Assembly (NCBI RefSeq): GCF_000758665.1
Contig: NZ_CP009285.1
Span: 1,860,001 to 1,924,000, forward strand
DNA length: 64,000 nt
Direction: 5' to 3'
DNA from: Paenibacillus borealis
GTDB lineage: Bacteria > Bacillota > Bacilli > Paenibacillales > Paenibacillaceae
In this document: piece by piece, positions 46,547 through 56,132 of the stretch
Position numbering within the stretch: the stretch's first letter is position 1
Layout: every line of letters begins with the position of its first letter
Translations under genes and position numbers: made by a program
Notes under the pieces: model-generated
What the model saw: the letters and a program-made list of their open reading frames with translations, nothing else
Database searches by the model: none
Told to the model about the DNA's origin: nothing

Positions 46547-47269
46547 ATGGACAAAAGAATTAAACTATTTTGTCTCCCTTATGCGGGCGGCTCTGCCTCA
46601 GTATATCTGAAATGGAAGAAATATCTTGATGCTGAAATTGAACTAATTCCGGTTGAACTCGCCGGCAGAGGCAGCCGTTTCAAAGAGATGCACTACGAAA
46701 GCCTTGAACAGGCCGTCCAAGACATTACTGGATTTATGAAAGACAGATTTGATTCAAGTGAGTTTTGTATTTTTGGGCATAGCTTTGGGAGCCTTTTAGC
46801 CTATGAGGCAGCTCTTAAGCTTCTGGAAGCTGACTATAAACCAGTTCACATCTTCTTTTCAGGCATGTATCCTCCCCAATCGAACATAGAAAATGTGAGC
46901 AATTATTTGCACACGTTACCCGACGCTCTTTTTTTTGAAGAGATTTATAGGCTGGGAGGAACACCGAAAGAACTTCAGGATAATATCAATTTACAACGAT
47001 TATTCATTCCTATAATTAAATCGGACTACAAGTTATTTGAGCAATACAATTTTGGCTTCAGAAGAAGAAAGCTTGCTTCCGATCTTACCATATGTGTAGG
47101 AAAGCAGGATGAAAAAGTGAATCAGTATGATTTATCCAGTTGGAAGGAGTGTACAGACAGAAAGTGTAGCATCCATCACTTTGACGGTGGACATTTTTAC
47201 CTAAATGAGTGTACGGAGAAAATTGTTGATGTAATTAATAACGGGATTAAACCGTACATTTTTAGATGA
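46547..47269 (+). CDS. Type II thioesterase
   Basis: A 240-residue alpha/beta hydrolase with LFCLPYAGGSASVY at the N-terminus, nucleophile motif GHSFGSLLA (Ser79) and a final GGHFYLNE histidine. This is the standard editing thioesterase of NRPS and PKS clusters, which removes wrong or stalled acyl groups from carrier proteins. It may also hydrolyse the final product, because no cis thioesterase exists here. The ATG at 46547 begins the typical segment. GAGAAGGTGG lies upstream at long spacing, and a TTG at 46523 is an alternative. Confidence 0.92.
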   Translation: MDKRIKLFCLPYAGGSASVYLKWKKYLDAEIELIPVELAGRGSRFKEMHYESLEQAVQDITGFMKDRFDSSEFCIFGHSFGSLLAYEAALKLLEADYKPVHIFFSGMYPPQSNIENVSNYLHTLPDALFFEEIYRLGGTPKELQDNINLQRLFIPIIKSDYKLFEQYNFGFRRRKLASDLTICVGKQDEKVNQYDLSSWKECTDRKCSIHHFDGGHFYLNECTEKIVDVINNGIKPYIFR

Positions 47270-47298
47270 AATGAACCTTACGATTGGAGGTGCTTGTC

Positions 47299-47883
47299 TT
47301 GGAAACCATTGAAACAATTATTGCGAGAAGGAGTATACGGAAATACAAAAAGGAAGTACCGCCAAAGGAATTGATTGAACTAATTATTTCGTTGGGCTTG
47401 AATGCGCCAACCCCAAAAGCTTATAGAGAGCCTAGACGGTTCTATGTGGTGGAAGGCGAAAAAAAGAATGAGATGGTTCATTTGTTGCTGGAAGAGGTTT
47501 TGGTTATGAATAGAAGGGGGATCAACACAAGTAGTGCAGTTCTTACATGCAGACTGATGCTTAAAGCCCCTATAATCGTATTTTGTTATCGACGAAACAT
47601 TGAATCTCTGCCCACAAACGGTATATCCAAGAAAGAGCAAGAGGAGGATTTACTGCTGGTAGACATTCAGTCTATCAGTGCATCCATTCAGAATATGCTA
47701 TTGGCAGCTACAGACATGGGGTTGGGTTCTCTTTGGCTGGGGGATGTATTACTAATCGACGAAAAAATAAATGAGATTCTACAAACGGATGAAAAGCTCA
47801 TTGCAGCAGTTGCCTTTGGCTATCCCGATCATATCCCAAAACCGATTCAAAGACCGGACCACCAGCTTGTTACTTGGGTTTAA
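47299..47883 (+). CDS. Nitroreductase-family flavoprotein
   Basis: A 194-residue FMN-type nitroreductase: ARRSIRKYKKE at the N-terminus, NAPTPKAYREPRRFYVV, and the C-terminal AATDMGLGSLWLG and AAVAFGYPD segments. The TTG at 47299 is preceded by TTGGAGGTG. In biosynthetic clusters such enzymes perform flavin-dependent oxidation or reduction, for example of double bonds, rings or amines. The substrate here is unknown. It lies in the operon 30 bp after the thioesterase. Confidence 0.85.
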   Translation: METIETIIARRSIRKYKKEVPPKELIELIISLGLNAPTPKAYREPRRFYVVEGEKKNEMVHLLLEEVLVMNRRGINTSSAVLTCRLMLKAPIIVFCYRRNIESLPTNGISKKEQEEDLLLVDIQSISASIQNMLLAATDMGLGSLWLGDVLLIDEKINEILQTDEKLIAAVAFGYPDHIPKPIQRPDHQLVTWV

Positions 47884-47941
47884 CCGAGCGAAACTCACAT
47901 GAGAAGCATCGCAATACTAAAAATAGAAAAGGGTTGATTTT

Positions 47942-48982
47942 TTGCAGGATTTTGTGACGCATCAGGGAAGTGAATGCTATATAGCTTGCTTTCAAAATGT
48001 ATTGCGGAACTCGGGCATAGATATCGATGAAACTGAAATATTCTTTTTGGGGGAGGGGTTCGCAACCTGCTATGAGAAAAGGAGCAAGGGGAATGTTGTG
48101 GATATCAGCATCCGCTCATTTGTTCATGAGTCTATTGAAACTTTTTGTGAGAAAAACAACTTTAAATATGAGATATATAAAGATTTAGACTCTTCATCCG
48201 CTGAGAAGCTGATTAATACTTGTATCCATCAGGATATTCCGATCATTGTCAAGATGGATTCTGGCTGTATTGACTATAATGCGGCTTTTAAGAATGCCTT
48301 TGGGCTTGGATTGAGCCATTTTGTTGTTGTAATTGATGAGTTCAATGACCATTTTCTGGTCAGCGACGGATTTGTGCCAACGGTCCCCGCTACTATTTAT
48401 CAGGGAGCTTTCGGAAGAGAACAATTTACTAGAGGTAGGAATGCACGGGGAAATGAATGTATCGTCTTCTCAAAAGAACATATAGCGGAATTATCTAAGA
48501 GTTGGAATAAGAAGGAAGCTACTGATCAGCTGATAAACGAATTGGCCGTGAGCCTCGCTTTATTTATATCAGGAGAAGGAAATCAGAGAAGAACTACTGC
48601 TGAAAATACATTTTATGGGGTTAATGCTCTCAAAGCGTTAGTTCAGGATTTGCCTCTGTTGCCTGATTATTATGGTGAACAATTTACAGAGCACATGCTT
48701 ATGCTATATAAAAAGATTCGGATGTGGGGGGTTATGGGGAGCCGGTTCCTTCTTGAGAAAACAATTGCAAAACTATCGGAGGAGCAGCACTTGTTTGACG
48801 AGCAAGTGAATAACAATGTCCGGTTGTTGATTCGAAGCTGGAATACACTTAGCTTAATGCTAATGAAGATTGGCATGTCCAAAAGAACGGGCGATCTGAT
48901 CCCGTTGGCCCAAAAAATTAATGAATTGATTGAAACTGAAGTTGGACTTTATTCTTTGATATTAAGTCACATTAAGAATTAG
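47942..48982 (+). CDS. BtrH-like protein
   Basis: A 346-residue protein with GSECYIACFQN (Cys12), GLSHFVVVIDEFND (His126) and FLVSDGFVP (Asp142), the same order and spacing as the copy at 8653. A helical C-terminal half follows. The start is TTG after AAAAGGG. It is the fifth such domain in the window, placed after the nitroreductase and before the glycosyltransferase. This position suggests a tailoring acyl transfer, possibly to a sugar. The family call is by motif pattern only. Confidence 0.7.
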   Translation: MQDFVTHQGSECYIACFQNVLRNSGIDIDETEIFFLGEGFATCYEKRSKGNVVDISIRSFVHESIETFCEKNNFKYEIYKDLDSSSAEKLINTCIHQDIPIIVKMDSGCIDYNAAFKNAFGLGLSHFVVVIDEFNDHFLVSDGFVPTVPATIYQGAFGREQFTRGRNARGNECIVFSKEHIAELSKSWNKKEATDQLINELAVSLALFISGEGNQRRTTAENTFYGVNALKALVQDLPLLPDYYGEQFTEHMLMLYKKIRMWGVMGSRFLLEKTIAKLSEEQHLFDEQVNNNVRLLIRSWNTLSLMLMKIGMSKRTGDLIPLAQKINELIETEVGLYSLILSHIKN

Positions 48983-49051
48983 CGTTTAAGAACTAAAAAT
49001 CACGGGAGAGTTATAGAAATATCAATTATTTATTTTTGTGAGGTGTCAGAC

Positions 49052-49870
49052 TTGAGTGAGATTCATATAGTTACTGCCACAAATGATAACTATGCTAATC
49101 AATTATGTGTAATGCTAAACTCTATGTTTATCAATAAAGCATCTGACAAATATGTCCATCTTTACCTACTGTATGACAATCTCTCTATAAAAAATATGAA
49201 TAAATTGGATGAGATCGCCCAGCGGTACGGGGCAGCGATCAATTTTATATTAGTAAATCGTGATATTTTTAATGGATTCATTGAAAAACCGTATATTACC
49301 TTGGAATCTTATTATCGAATCATTGTTCCAAGCTTAATAGAACACGTGGACAAGGTAATATATCTCGACTGCGATCTGATCATTGACGGTGATATCACCG
49401 AATTGTGGAATATTGAATTAGGGGATTATTACATCGGAGCTGTTGAAGGAGCCTATAAAGACAGGATGGAGATACTTAGCATCCCTGAATTGTTTGGGTA
49501 TTTTAATGCTGGCGTATTATTAATCAATATGAGTAAGTGGAGAGAAAACAATATCTCAGAGATAGTTCTTGATTGGATTAAAAACAATTCTGAGAAAATA
49601 AGGCATATGGATCAAGACGCGCTGAATGCTGTGTTATTCAATAAACGGTATATACTTAGCCCCGTATGGAATTATACTACAGGACATTTTGAAAATTTGA
49701 AACTTTTTATTGATGCGAAAATATACCATTTCACTGGTCCCAAAAAGCCTTGGCTTACAGAGCATCCTTTCGGTGGTAAGTACTTTCAATATTCTCGGCT
49801 CCATGAAGAAACAAATTTCAGTACATTACCTGATCGGGAGGAGATACTAGGTAATGAAAGAAGTGATTAA
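49052..49870 (+). CDS. Family 8 glycosyltransferase
   Basis: A 272-residue GT8-type enzyme: IVTATNDNYANQLCVMLNS at the N-terminus, the metal-binding DxD motif YLDCDL (Asp106, Asp108), FNAGVLLINM, HMDQDALN and the late HFTGPKKPW motif. It should move a hexose from a nucleotide sugar with retention of configuration. TTG 49052 has AGGTG six bases upstream. The gene ends inside the start of the next gene (17-bp overlap), so its product probably acts together with that BtrH-like protein. Confidence 0.92.
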   Translation: MSEIHIVTATNDNYANQLCVMLNSMFINKASDKYVHLYLLYDNLSIKNMNKLDEIAQRYGAAINFILVNRDIFNGFIEKPYITLESYYRIIVPSLIEHVDKVIYLDCDLIIDGDITELWNIELGDYYIGAVEGAYKDRMEILSIPELFGYFNAGVLLINMSKWRENNISEIVLDWIKNNSEKIRHMDQDALNAVLFNKRYILSPVWNYTTGHFENLKLFIDAKIYHFTGPKKPWLTEHPFGGKYFQYSRLHEETNFSTLPDREEILGNERSD

Positions 49871-51425
49871 TCCCATTAAACTGATACATGAAAATTCAAT
49901 GACATGTATAGAAAGTTCACTTGCAACAGCTGCAAACTGGTTTTCCCGGAAGTATGAATTAATGTTTTCGGATCTTTGGGACTTTCGATATTGTAACCCT
50001 AACGACCCAATAATAGGGAAACGAATTTTCCCATTGAAAAGTGACCCTAATAACCTGGAAGCATATCATGGGGTGAGAGCGATGAAAGCTATGTTTAATA
50101 CTCCCTCAGAGCTGGTTGAGACTGTTAAATTTGAACTGTACAATGGACGCCCGGTTTCCTTAGGGTTCGATCAGTACTATCTCCCTTGGGCATCGGAATC
50201 ACGAAGAAAAGAACCCAATCGTTATCGAGGATTCGTAATGGCTACAGGCTTTGATAAGAACGGAATGTATTGTTTAGATGTACATGGCACCAGACAAACG
50301 GGGCATGTTCCGTACTACAATTTCATTCAGGGTTGCACTTTGTCAAATATGTTTCTTACATTCACCTTAGCAAGAGAGAATGAATTATTACCTTCTATGG
50401 GTGAATTTGTAAACCTTACTGAACAAAGATTGTACAAAAAGAGAGAGTATCAGGATAATGTTTTTCATGGAATAAAGTGCCTGGCATACGATATTTTAGC
50501 TTCTCTGGATTTAGATAACGAAGGTACTGCTGAAAGCATGGCTTTAGTAGATTCAATCAAAAGTATTGCTAATTCAAGAAATCTCTTTTGCCTAACCCTT
50601 AAAATGTACGCAGAAAATAGCAAAAGTAAATGTATGGATGATATTACAAAAAGATATAGAGTGCTGGGAACTAAATGGTTTACTGTTAATCACATAATAC
50701 AAAAAGCTATTTATAGCCCGCATGTTAATAAATCGGTTAACCGCAAATTGGGGGAACTAATATTAAATATATGTGCAATAGAGGAAGAATTGATTGCTGA
50801 GTTAGTACGTATAAACCAACACATAAAGCAAGATTCAATTAATGAGACCGAATCCCAAAAAAGGTCAGAGATGAATAAAAACATAACGAATTATTATTAC
50901 ATAGATATACAAGAATATACGAATGATGCAGTTTTTTTCACACCAGATGAAGTACCGCATAATTTAGAGGGAATATACGGAAGATTTATTATAGAGAACG
51001 ATGTGTTTTCTGGAAGAACTATTAAGAAAGGAAATATGAGATTTAAATTAGACTTCTCCCCAAAAAGATATGATAATATTGTGTGTTTGAATCAGACACT
51101 GTTAATTTCTGAAGATTCGTATTCTCACATTATGTTAATGGGGTATAGTGAAAACGGAGATTTTTACAATTCAATCATTCTAAATTTTGAGGATCAAACT
51201 AAAGAAGAAATATTTTTTGGATTTAGTGATTGCAGATGGCCGCGTACTTTATTTGGTGAGGAGATCATACTAAGCGGAAAAAGATATCACAGTCATGGTG
51301 TATTTAAATATTATTTGTTTGGGTTATGTCTGGGTATCAAAAATAAAGGTAAACTAAAAAGCATAACTCTCCCAAATTGCTGGAAGATTCATATATGTTC
51401 AATTACTTTAGGAATCTCAAATTAA
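49854..51425 (+). CDS. BtrH-like protein lacking the catalytic His, with an extra C-terminal domain
   Basis: A 523-residue protein. The N-terminal part resembles the other BtrH-like copies (NSMTCIESS with Cys18, and CLDVHG with the Asp), but the position of the catalytic His is Gly in YRGFVMATG. After the usual helical region, a domain unique to this copy begins near residue 350. It is predicted beta-rich and resembles domains found at the ends of some secreted glycosidases (segments such as SHIMLMGYSENGDF and FFGFSDCRW). It could be a non-catalytic, sugar- or carrier-binding member of the set. It overlaps the upstream GT8 gene. Confidence 0.6.
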   Translation: MKEVINPIKLIHENSMTCIESSLATAANWFSRKYELMFSDLWDFRYCNPNDPIIGKRIFPLKSDPNNLEAYHGVRAMKAMFNTPSELVETVKFELYNGRPVSLGFDQYYLPWASESRRKEPNRYRGFVMATGFDKNGMYCLDVHGTRQTGHVPYYNFIQGCTLSNMFLTFTLARENELLPSMGEFVNLTEQRLYKKREYQDNVFHGIKCLAYDILASLDLDNEGTAESMALVDSIKSIANSRNLFCLTLKMYAENSKSKCMDDITKRYRVLGTKWFTVNHIIQKAIYSPHVNKSVNRKLGELILNICAIEEELIAELVRINQHIKQDSINETESQKRSEMNKNITNYYYIDIQEYTNDAVFFTPDEVPHNLEGIYGRFIIENDVFSGRTIKKGNMRFKLDFSPKRYDNIVCLNQTLLISEDSYSHIMLMGYSENGDFYNSIILNFEDQTKEEIFFGFSDCRWPRTLFGEEIILSGKRYHSHGVFKYYLFGLCLGIKNKGKLKSITLPNCWKIHICSITLGISN

Positions 51426-51588
51426 ACATCACACTCCGCTTCCTTGTTAGGCAAAGAAATAGAATGTAAATAATTCCTTAAAATTACTCATGTGTGACAT
51501 ATTTCCTATTTCAAAAAAAGAAAATGGAATATTATTTATGTAATAAATGACTTTTTAAAGAAAATCAATTAAATTTAGGAGGAAAAAT

Positions 51589-52590
51589 ATGAATATTATA
51601 CCTACTATGGGAAATGTTGACACAATCGAAAGTCATAATACATTAGTGGAGAACTTGATGAATTCATCTACTCAAATAGTTCGTTGTTGTGTATCAAAGG
51701 CATCATATGATGAGCACGTTGAAGCTGTTAATTATGTACGGAATGAATTCAAAAAACATACAAATAAAGACTTACAATTAATGTTGGATATAGCATGGCC
51801 TAAGGACAAGAAAAGAATATGGATTGAAAGTGAACAACAGATCACTGGTGGAGAAACAGTTTATATATGTATAAGTGAAAATGAAATTTCCAATGACAAA
51901 AAAATTATCGTTGACTTTGATTGTTCATTATTTAATGTTGGCGAAGAGATATACCTGGGTAATGCAGAAATAATTTTAACTGTCACTCAAATTGGTGATA
52001 ATTATCTACAATGCGTTGCGAATAATGATGGATTATTAAAGTCTGGTCTAGGTATAGCTTCGAAGCAGGGCTTTATTAAACCTTCAGCTGTTGATATTAA
52101 AGAGAAGTGTGTAAAATTAATCGATGTACTTAGACCTGAATGTATAGTTCTATCTTATATAGAAACAAGTGATGATGTCATTGAGTTTAAAGAGTTGTTG
52201 TTAAAACATATAAATTACAATCCGATTATTATGTCGAAGATAGAATGTTACTCAGCGATTAAAAATATAGATGCTATCATTGATGTCAGCGATGAAATTA
52301 TGATAGCGAGGGGTTGTCTTGCTGTTAATGTTGGTCTTGAGAATCTATTGTTCGCACAGGATCTAACGCTAAGTAAATGTATTGAGAAAAATAAAAGATG
52401 TTGCATAGCATCGAATATTTTGAAATCGCTATCTTCGTCATATGCGCCTAATCGCGCTGATATATGTGATTTAGCACACATGGTTAAAGAAGGAGTAGAT
52501 AATATAGTTATTACCGATTCGATATCCAGATCTTCAAGGTATAAAAATGTTGTTGAGTTTATTCGGAAAGTTGATCGCGTTTATAATTGA
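51589..52590 (+). CDS. Degenerate pyruvate kinase homologue
   Basis: A 333-residue protein with the pyruvate kinase barrel order: IIPTMGNVDT, IVRCCVSKAS, MLDIAWP, VLSYIETSDDV, MSKIEC, IMIARGCLAVN and NRADICDLAHMV. The catalytic Lys and metal-ligand Glu of KIE are kept. However, the metal-binding Asp of ARGDLGVE is Cys, the N-S-H of the first substrate loop is altered to C-S-K, and the LDTKGPE loop is lost. It is also shorter than housekeeping pyruvate kinase (about 470-580). It is therefore unlikely to make pyruvate from PEP and may use a related enolate or phosphoryl chemistry. RBS AGGAGG; first gene of the AT-rich block. Confidence 0.75.
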   Translation: MNIIPTMGNVDTIESHNTLVENLMNSSTQIVRCCVSKASYDEHVEAVNYVRNEFKKHTNKDLQLMLDIAWPKDKKRIWIESEQQITGGETVYICISENEISNDKKIIVDFDCSLFNVGEEIYLGNAEIILTVTQIGDNYLQCVANNDGLLKSGLGIASKQGFIKPSAVDIKEKCVKLIDVLRPECIVLSYIETSDDVIEFKELLLKHINYNPIIMSKIECYSAIKNIDAIIDVSDEIMIARGCLAVNVGLENLLFAQDLTLSKCIEKNKRCCIASNILKSLSSSYAPNRADICDLAHMVKEGVDNIVITDSISRSSRYKNVVEFIRKVDRVYN

Positions 52591-52615
52591 AAATAAGAAT
52601 AAGAAAGGATTATCT

Positions 52616-53215
52616 ATGTCATCCAGAATAATAAAGGACATTTCCGATTTTATATTTGTTGAAGATGAACCTCAAATTAGCGACGTTATTTTAATACCAG
52701 GTTCATCGAAATGGGAAATATCAAAAAAAGCAGCCGATTTATATAATCAAGGCTATGCAAAATATATACTCCCAGCTGGAAAGTACACCTCCAAGTTGGG
52801 GCGTTTTCCAAATGAGAGAATAACAAATGAACTTTATGCTGGAGAGTTCAAGACAGATTTTGAATTTTGTTCTAGTGTATTAATAAAGAATGGAGTTCCA
52901 AAAGAGGCGATTCTGTGTGAAGACCAATCGACTAACACATCGGAAAATGCCCAGTATTCTAGGGATATATTGAATATTAATAATATTTTGGTTAAAAAGG
53001 CAATTCTATGTTGTCAAGCATTCCATGCCCGTAGAGCACTTATGACTTATATTCATTGGTTTCCAGATACGATTATCTATGTAGTCCCGAGTGAAACTCA
53101 AAGCATTTCAAATGAAAATTGGCATGAAAGTCATACAGGAGTCAATAGGGTACTGGGTGAGTTGGAGAAATGCGGGAAATATTTTTCGGATTTTTTAGTT
53201 TCTAAATTAGAATAA
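52616..53215 (+). CDS. YdcF/DUF218-family protein
   Basis: A 199-residue protein with the DUF218 pattern: VILIPGSSKWEISKKAADLY, a middle SVLIKNGVPKEAILCEDQSTNTSENAQYS and the late FHARRALMTY. No membrane helix is present, unlike SanA and YdcF relatives that act in the envelope. The substrate is unknown; some relatives bind S-adenosylmethionine. The ATG at 52616 has AAAGGA upstream. It is unusual in a biosynthetic operon. Confidence 0.8.
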   Translation: MSSRIIKDISDFIFVEDEPQISDVILIPGSSKWEISKKAADLYNQGYAKYILPAGKYTSKLGRFPNERITNELYAGEFKTDFEFCSSVLIKNGVPKEAILCEDQSTNTSENAQYSRDILNINNILVKKAILCCQAFHARRALMTYIHWFPDTIIYVVPSETQSISNENWHESHTGVNRVLGELEKCGKYFSDFLVSKLE

Positions 53216-53226
53216 TAGGAGTTTAT

Positions 53227-54690
53227 ATGTCATTATATTCTGAGATGTTGATTCAAAGAGTATTAAAAAATCAATTCTGCCGTATACAAGATAATAATAG
53301 AAATATAAGTTATACAGAATTATATGAAGAAATATTTCGACTTGCTGCTATTTTTAACGAAATGGGAATCACAAAAGGGACGAAGGTAGTACTGGTTTTT
53401 GATAATTGCATAGAGTTTCTTTCATCAATAATAGCATTAAATAGTATCGAGGCAGTAGCTATTCCAGTTTATTTTAATCTCGGTATATCTAAGTTGGAGG
53501 AAATTAATGATGATCTAAATATAAATTTCCTGCTTACGAATTCATCAAGGTTATGTAACGAGTTATTGAAAAATGAATTTGAATACAAGCATAGATTTTA
53601 TTGCACATCATCTGAAATTGATATTCTGGAAAAAAGAAGGGGTAGTTTCAGTGATGATGACGAAATGGAAGATGTTGCATTAATTTTACTAACATCTGGA
53701 ACAATAAGTAGACCAAAAGGCGTAATGCTTACAAATGCTAACGTAATAGCTTCGATTAATAATATTTCCGGATTTTTGAATTTGAATGAATTGGATAAGC
53801 TTTTAATTATCAAAAATCCAGTTCACATATCTACGCTTGTCGGGGAACTGTTTGTTGGTATTTATAATCAATGTAGCTTCTTTTTGTCTAATAAACTATT
53901 AACACCGCGTTATTTTTCGGAAAAAATCACTAATGAAAATATATCAGTAGTATTCGCGACTCCGACCATACTCAATGACATAATGAAAAGTAATATAGAA
54001 ATAAATGGTCATTCCTTGAGAATGATTCATTTCTCCGGTGAAATAATTAAATTTCATACCATCCTTGAAATAATGAGACATTTCTCTGGTGTTACATTAA
54101 TTCAGGGATATGGTTTGACAGAAGCAGCTCCACGAATTACACAAATTTCTACAGAAGATATGTTAAGCAAAGAGAACTCGGTAGGTAAACCTATTGGTGA
54201 CCAATTGGTAAGCATTATCGATGATAATGGCGAAAAATGCAAACCATTTACTATTGGAGAAGTACTTGTTAAGGGCTCGAATATTATGAAAGGCTATTAT
54301 AAGAATAACAAAGGGTTAATAAAGGATTGGTTACATACTGATGATTTAGGCTATGTTGATCATGAAGGTTATCTATATATTGTGGGTAGAAAAGATAATA
54401 TGATTATTATGAATGGCAGGAATATATATCCTGAAGAAATTGAAAGCGCATTATTATCATATGATGGAATAAAAGAAGCATTAGTGGAACTTATCGAGAC
54501 TGAAGATAAACGATATATCCAAGCTAGTGTAACTGTACACAAAACTATATCAGTCATAGAAATAATTAGATTCTGTACGAAACATTTAGAAGACTATAAA
54601 ATCCCACACACAATAAAAATTGTAGAAAAAATAACGAAAACCTATAGTGGAAAGTTATTGAGGAGATCTGCAGATGAGAAAAGAAGTTGA
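53227..54690 (+). CDS. AMP-dependent acyl ligase (acyl-ACP/CoA synthetase)
   Basis: A 487-residue ANL-family enzyme: LLTSGTISRPKGVML (P-loop), YGLTEAAPRI, HTDDLGYVD, GRKDNMIIMNGRNIYPEEIE and the late SGKLLRR lysine motif. It should activate a carboxylic acid as its adenylate. Its 3' end overlaps the following ACP gene by 17 bp, so the acyl group is most likely loaded onto that ACP. Together they would form a side-chain or building-block loading unit, comparable in logic to BtrJ-BtrI in butirosin biosynthesis. Confidence 0.9.
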   Translation: MSLYSEMLIQRVLKNQFCRIQDNNRNISYTELYEEIFRLAAIFNEMGITKGTKVVLVFDNCIEFLSSIIALNSIEAVAIPVYFNLGISKLEEINDDLNINFLLTNSSRLCNELLKNEFEYKHRFYCTSSEIDILEKRRGSFSDDDEMEDVALILLTSGTISRPKGVMLTNANVIASINNISGFLNLNELDKLLIIKNPVHISTLVGELFVGIYNQCSFFLSNKLLTPRYFSEKITNENISVVFATPTILNDIMKSNIEINGHSLRMIHFSGEIIKFHTILEIMRHFSGVTLIQGYGLTEAAPRITQISTEDMLSKENSVGKPIGDQLVSIIDDNGEKCKPFTIGEVLVKGSNIMKGYYKNNKGLIKDWLHTDDLGYVDHEGYLYIVGRKDNMIIMNGRNIYPEEIESALLSYDGIKEALVELIETEDKRYIQASVTVHKTISVIEIIRFCTKHLEDYKIPHTIKIVEKITKTYSGKLLRRSADEKRS

Positions 54691-54949
54691 TCAAAAAATT
54701 AGAACGATCCTTAGTGAAATGACGAATCAAGATTTAGATTTACTGGGGGAAGACTTTGTCTTAACACGGGATTTAGGTTTTGATTCAATACGTTTTATTG
54801 CGCTCATAGTGAATATAGAAAATGTGTTTTTAATTAATTTCGATGACAAATACCTTTCCATTGATAAAATCGATCAGTATTCTTTATTACTGGCCTATGT
54901 ATGTCTAATGGTCTCGGAGTTGAAAACAAATGATTCTCAATCGTCTTGA
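54674..54949 (+). CDS. Acyl carrier protein of the AT-rich block
   Basis: A 91-residue carrier protein with the attachment motif LGFDSIRFI (Ser near residue 37). It overlaps the ligase upstream and the PaaK/CapK-like gene downstream. It is different in sequence from the PKS-associated free ACP. It could deliver its acyl group to one of the BtrH-like acyltransferases, as BtrI does to BtrH. Confidence 0.88.
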   Translation: MRKEVDQKIRTILSEMTNQDLDLLGEDFVLTRDLGFDSIRFIALIVNIENVFLINFDDKYLSIDKIDQYSLLLAYVCLMVSELKTNDSQSS

Positions 54950-56090
54950 CAACCGCTTTTTAGATTTGATGCGAAGCTTGAAATCGAAGAATGAATACTA
55001 CAAAGACAAGTTATCTAGCTTAGATCTAATCAATATTAATCCTGATCAGTTATATGAAATGCTCCCGTATACAGAACGAATGGATTTGCAGGAATTAGGT
55101 GAAACCATATATACATCTACTAACGAAGAAATTATTGTTGAAATGACTACTGGGACTACAGGAGTACCCTTACGATGTCCTAAAAATACTCGTGAACGTA
55201 CAGATCTGGCTTTCGATATCTGGAAAAAAAGGCTATCAATAGACCGGGAAATAACGCCTAATAATTTCTATTTATTATATGGTTCTAATGCAAGAAAAGT
55301 ATACAACTTTTTTGATTATGATATCCAGAATCTAAACAACTGCTTTAAATATTTATCACATATTCAGCCTCGTTGGTTATGCGGTTCGGTATCTGCCTTT
55401 TATAATTATGCTCAAGAGATCGATAATGGTAAATTACATCATAATATTGACAGCTTGCGTTATATAGAGTTTCAGGGTGAATATGTTGACCAAGAGAAGA
55501 GAGAATATATTGAAGACATCTTTAAGGTCAAAAGCGTTGTACATTATGGAAATAGAGAAATGTGGACCATAGCCTATGAGTGTAAGCATCAAACGCTACA
55601 TCTCAATAGTAATGCAGTATACATAGAAATCAGGAATAATGACCCGGATAATGAATATGGAAATATTGTAACCACGAATTTACAATTGAAAACCCTTCCA
55701 ATTATTAAATATGATACAGAAGATCTTGGATGTCTGATTGAGGTTGATTGTCCGTGCGGAAATAATAGTGCATTAAAAATGATTGACGGAAGAATATCCA
55801 CACTAATTAAAGGAACCAAACTAAATGGCAATATTGTAATGAAAGGAATATACAATCGTATTGTCCGTAAAAATCAAAAGATCATGAAAAGATTTCGTGT
55901 TGTACAAATAGCTCCTAATAACTTTGATGTATTTATTATCAGGGGTGTAGAATTTTATGATGGATTACAAGTACTAATAAAGGATGAGTTCAGAAAAGTG
56001 ATGGGGGAAGAAGTAGTCATTAATATTTTTTACGAGGATAGAATTGTGAGCAATAATGGAAAAATGGCTATATTTTCAGTGAATTATTAA
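54930..56090 (+). CDS. PaaK/CapK-like adenylate-forming enzyme
   Basis: A 386-residue protein with hallmarks of the phenylacetate-CoA ligase / CapK / F390 synthetase branch: MTTGTTGVPL near residue 71, YGNREMW, KYDTEDLGCL, a CPCG pair and DGRIS(T)LIKG. It probably activates a second acid as an adenylate. The partner that receives the acyl group is unknown; the ACP gene it overlaps is one candidate. Having two ligases of different families side by side suggests two separate acids, or one acid handled in two steps. Confidence 0.85.
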   Translation: MILNRLDNRFLDLMRSLKSKNEYYKDKLSSLDLININPDQLYEMLPYTERMDLQELGETIYTSTNEEIIVEMTTGTTGVPLRCPKNTRERTDLAFDIWKKRLSIDREITPNNFYLLYGSNARKVYNFFDYDIQNLNNCFKYLSHIQPRWLCGSVSAFYNYAQEIDNGKLHHNIDSLRYIEFQGEYVDQEKREYIEDIFKVKSVVHYGNREMWTIAYECKHQTLHLNSNAVYIEIRNNDPDNEYGNIVTTNLQLKTLPIIKYDTEDLGCLIEVDCPCGNNSALKMIDGRISTLIKGTKLNGNIVMKGIYNRIVRKNQKIMKRFRVVQIAPNNFDVFIIRGVEFYDGLQVLIKDEFRKVMGEEVVINIFYEDRIVSNNGKMAIFSVNY

Positions 56091-56132
56091 TTTTCTTCAA
56101 GAATGAACACAGTAAAAAGGAGTGCTTTTGTT

